From Flavivirga abyssicola (GTDB lineage: Bacteria > Bacteroidota > Bacteroidia > Flavobacteriales > Flavobacteriaceae), in contig NZ_CP141266.1 in NCBI RefSeq assembly GCF_030540775.2, positions 3,335,001-3,399,000 of the forward strand: a stretch of 64,000 nt of DNA. Direction: 5' to 3'. The notes below the pieces were generated by a model that was not told where the DNA came from, searched no databases, and worked only from the letters and a program-made list of their open reading frames with translations. Below, one piece after another: positions 63,187 through 64,000 of the stretch. Each line of letters starts with the position of its first letter. The stretch's first letter is position 1. A program made the position numbers and the translations under genes.

Positions 63187-63615
63187 ATGAGCCCACTTAA
63201 ATCAATCTTAGTACTTAGCTTAATTTTAGTAACTATAAATGGGTTTTCACAACAGAAAACTCAAGAACAGAAAGAAAGAGAAAAGAATAAAGTTGAACTT
63301 TATACACCCAAAGAAAAAGATAATTTACAAGACTTCTATGCAGAAGAAGTAGATAAAATGAAATTATCTGAAGAAGAAAGGGATGAATATTATAGCACTT
63401 TATTATTTTATACCCATAGTATGTCTAGACTTGATGATAAGGATAAAGGCTATACGCAATCAGAAATTTTAGAGAAATTTAATACTTTGCATTTTAAAAT
63501 GAATGAAAAGATGAAGGCGTTATTAACACCAGAACAATACGTTATTCACCTCGAAACTTTTAATAGAATAATATATAGTGTGAGTAGAAAAACAAGTGTT
63601 TTTAACCAAAAATAA
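63187..63615 (+). CDS. Small exported helical protein
   Basis: A 142-aa exported protein (signal peptide to GFSQ, residue 21). The mature part is strongly charged and helical, with MKLSEEERDEYYSTLLFYTHSMSRLDD and a KMKALLTPEQYVIHLETFNRI segment. The LTPEQY motif is reminiscent of Spy/CpxP-type periplasmic proteins. It follows lipoprotein B by 3 bases and precedes the TerB-like gene by 11. It is probably part of the same envelope operon. Confidence 0.6.
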   Translation: MSPLKSILVLSLILVTINGFSQQKTQEQKEREKNKVELYTPKEKDNLQDFYAEEVDKMKLSEEERDEYYSTLLFYTHSMSRLDDKDKGYTQSEILEKFNTLHFKMNEKMKALLTPEQYVIHLETFNRIIYSVSRKTSVFNQK

Positions 63616-63626
63616 TTGATTTAGAT

Positions 63627-64000
63627 ATGAGTAATTCAAGAAGTACTTATTTTGAGGCTTTTGCCTCCATTATGAAAATTACTTTAAGAGATGATAATGC
63701 TACAGATGAGGAAAAGTCATTTTTACAACATTTTGGTAAAAAATTAGGTATTACAAGCTCGGAGTATTTTGAGTTGATTGATGACAATATGTATATGATA
63801 TATGAAATAAAAGCGCCTTACCTGTATAATCAGCGTTTAGAAAGTTTGTATAGAATAACGCAAATTGTAAATGAAGATGATACCATATCGAAATTGATGA
63901 AAGAAAAGTGGTTATATAGAATGGGCATTGCTATTGGATTTGATCCAAGCAATATTAAATATGTAGTTGGTAAATCTCTAGATATGTTTAATGCAAGCAA
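63627..64000 (+). CDS. TerB-like protein (partial, runs off the window)
   Basis: The first 124 codons of a cytosolic, helical protein. Its start (YFEAFASIMKITLRDDNATDEEKSFLQHFGKKLGITSSEYFELI) has the TerB layout and resembles the 135-aa protein at 3608. No stop codon is reached by base 64000. It is the last visible gene of the run that begins at 53335 and may be the cytosolic member of the lipoprotein/hydrolase/channel set. Confidence 0.6.
   Translation, partial: MSNSRSTYFEAFASIMKITLRDDNATDEEKSFLQHFGKKLGITSSEYFELIDDNMYMIYEIKAPYLYNQRLESLYRITQIVNEDDTISKLMKEKWLYRMGIAIGFDPSNIKYVVGKSLDMFNAS

Overview
The window looks like a chromosome segment of a marine or soil Flavobacteriaceae bacterium (Bacteroidetes). 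The supporting signs are AT-rich DNA, four giant secreted proteins ending in a gliding-motility-type (type B) C-terminal sorting domain for the type IX secretion system, TAnnTTTG promoter boxes, A/T-rich translation starts without strong Shine-Dalgarno sites, and Bacteroidetes-type housekeeping genes. No intact rRNA or tRNA gene and no CRISPR array was seen.

Layout. 0-6.1 kb: housekeeping genes (lysA, sucC, a short DUF1456 protein, a TerB-like protein, uvrB) with bidirectional hairpin terminators. 6.1-23.8 kb: a surface-protein array of four type B T9SS substrates (1718, 1652, 919 and 906 aa) sharing CDxDxDG repeats. An oppositely oriented lipoprotein serine hydrolase interrupts it. The two smaller adhesins are paralogues. 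A degenerate copy of the 3' end of the ABC permease gene beside one of them shows they arose by segmental duplication. 23.8-25.5 kb: a two-gene ABC exporter. 25.6-34.5 kb: housekeeping and envelope genes (conserved hypothetical, PRiA4-like protein, heme A synthase, GNAT, tRNA nucleotidyltransferase, tsaC, two glycosyltransferases, a lipopolysaccharide-kinase-like protein).

34.6-47.8 kb: a stress and bioenergetics island. Two tandem-domain universal stress proteins flank a 56-aa lipoprotein and run leftward. Diverging from them is a Usp-Usp-TPR protein at the head of a compact V/A-type ATPase operon (A, B, E, DUF2764, D, I, K), followed by an OmpR-type response regulator and a histidine kinase. 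Sampled lines of this operon are clearly richer in G+C than sampled housekeeping DNA, which suggests transfer. The rotor subunit keeps Gln/Gln/Glu residues like those of sodium-pumping V-ATPases. No F or G subunit gene was found.

47.9-53.3 kb: a mobile or scrambled region. Two almost identical AAA/DUF4143 ATPase genes each lie in a 1573-bp cassette bounded by 42-bp inverted repeats (perfect in copy 1). Each cassette adjoins a hairpin terminator and the 3' half of a tRNA-Met(CAT) gene, as left by integration into a tRNA locus. One copy also carries an inserted stretch with an orphan antitoxin-like gene.

53.3-64.0 kb: one co-directional run. A tripartite RND efflux system, whose outer-membrane component is fused to an N-terminal substrate-binding-protein-like domain, is followed by a poorly characterised envelope set: a lipoprotein, a DUF2235 alpha/beta-hydrolase lipoprotein, a potassium-channel-like protein, a paralogous lipoprotein, a small secreted protein and a TerB-like protein cut by the window end. 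This last set is the best candidate here for an undescribed system, with the inverted-repeat-flanked ATPase cassettes and the Usp/V-ATPase island next.
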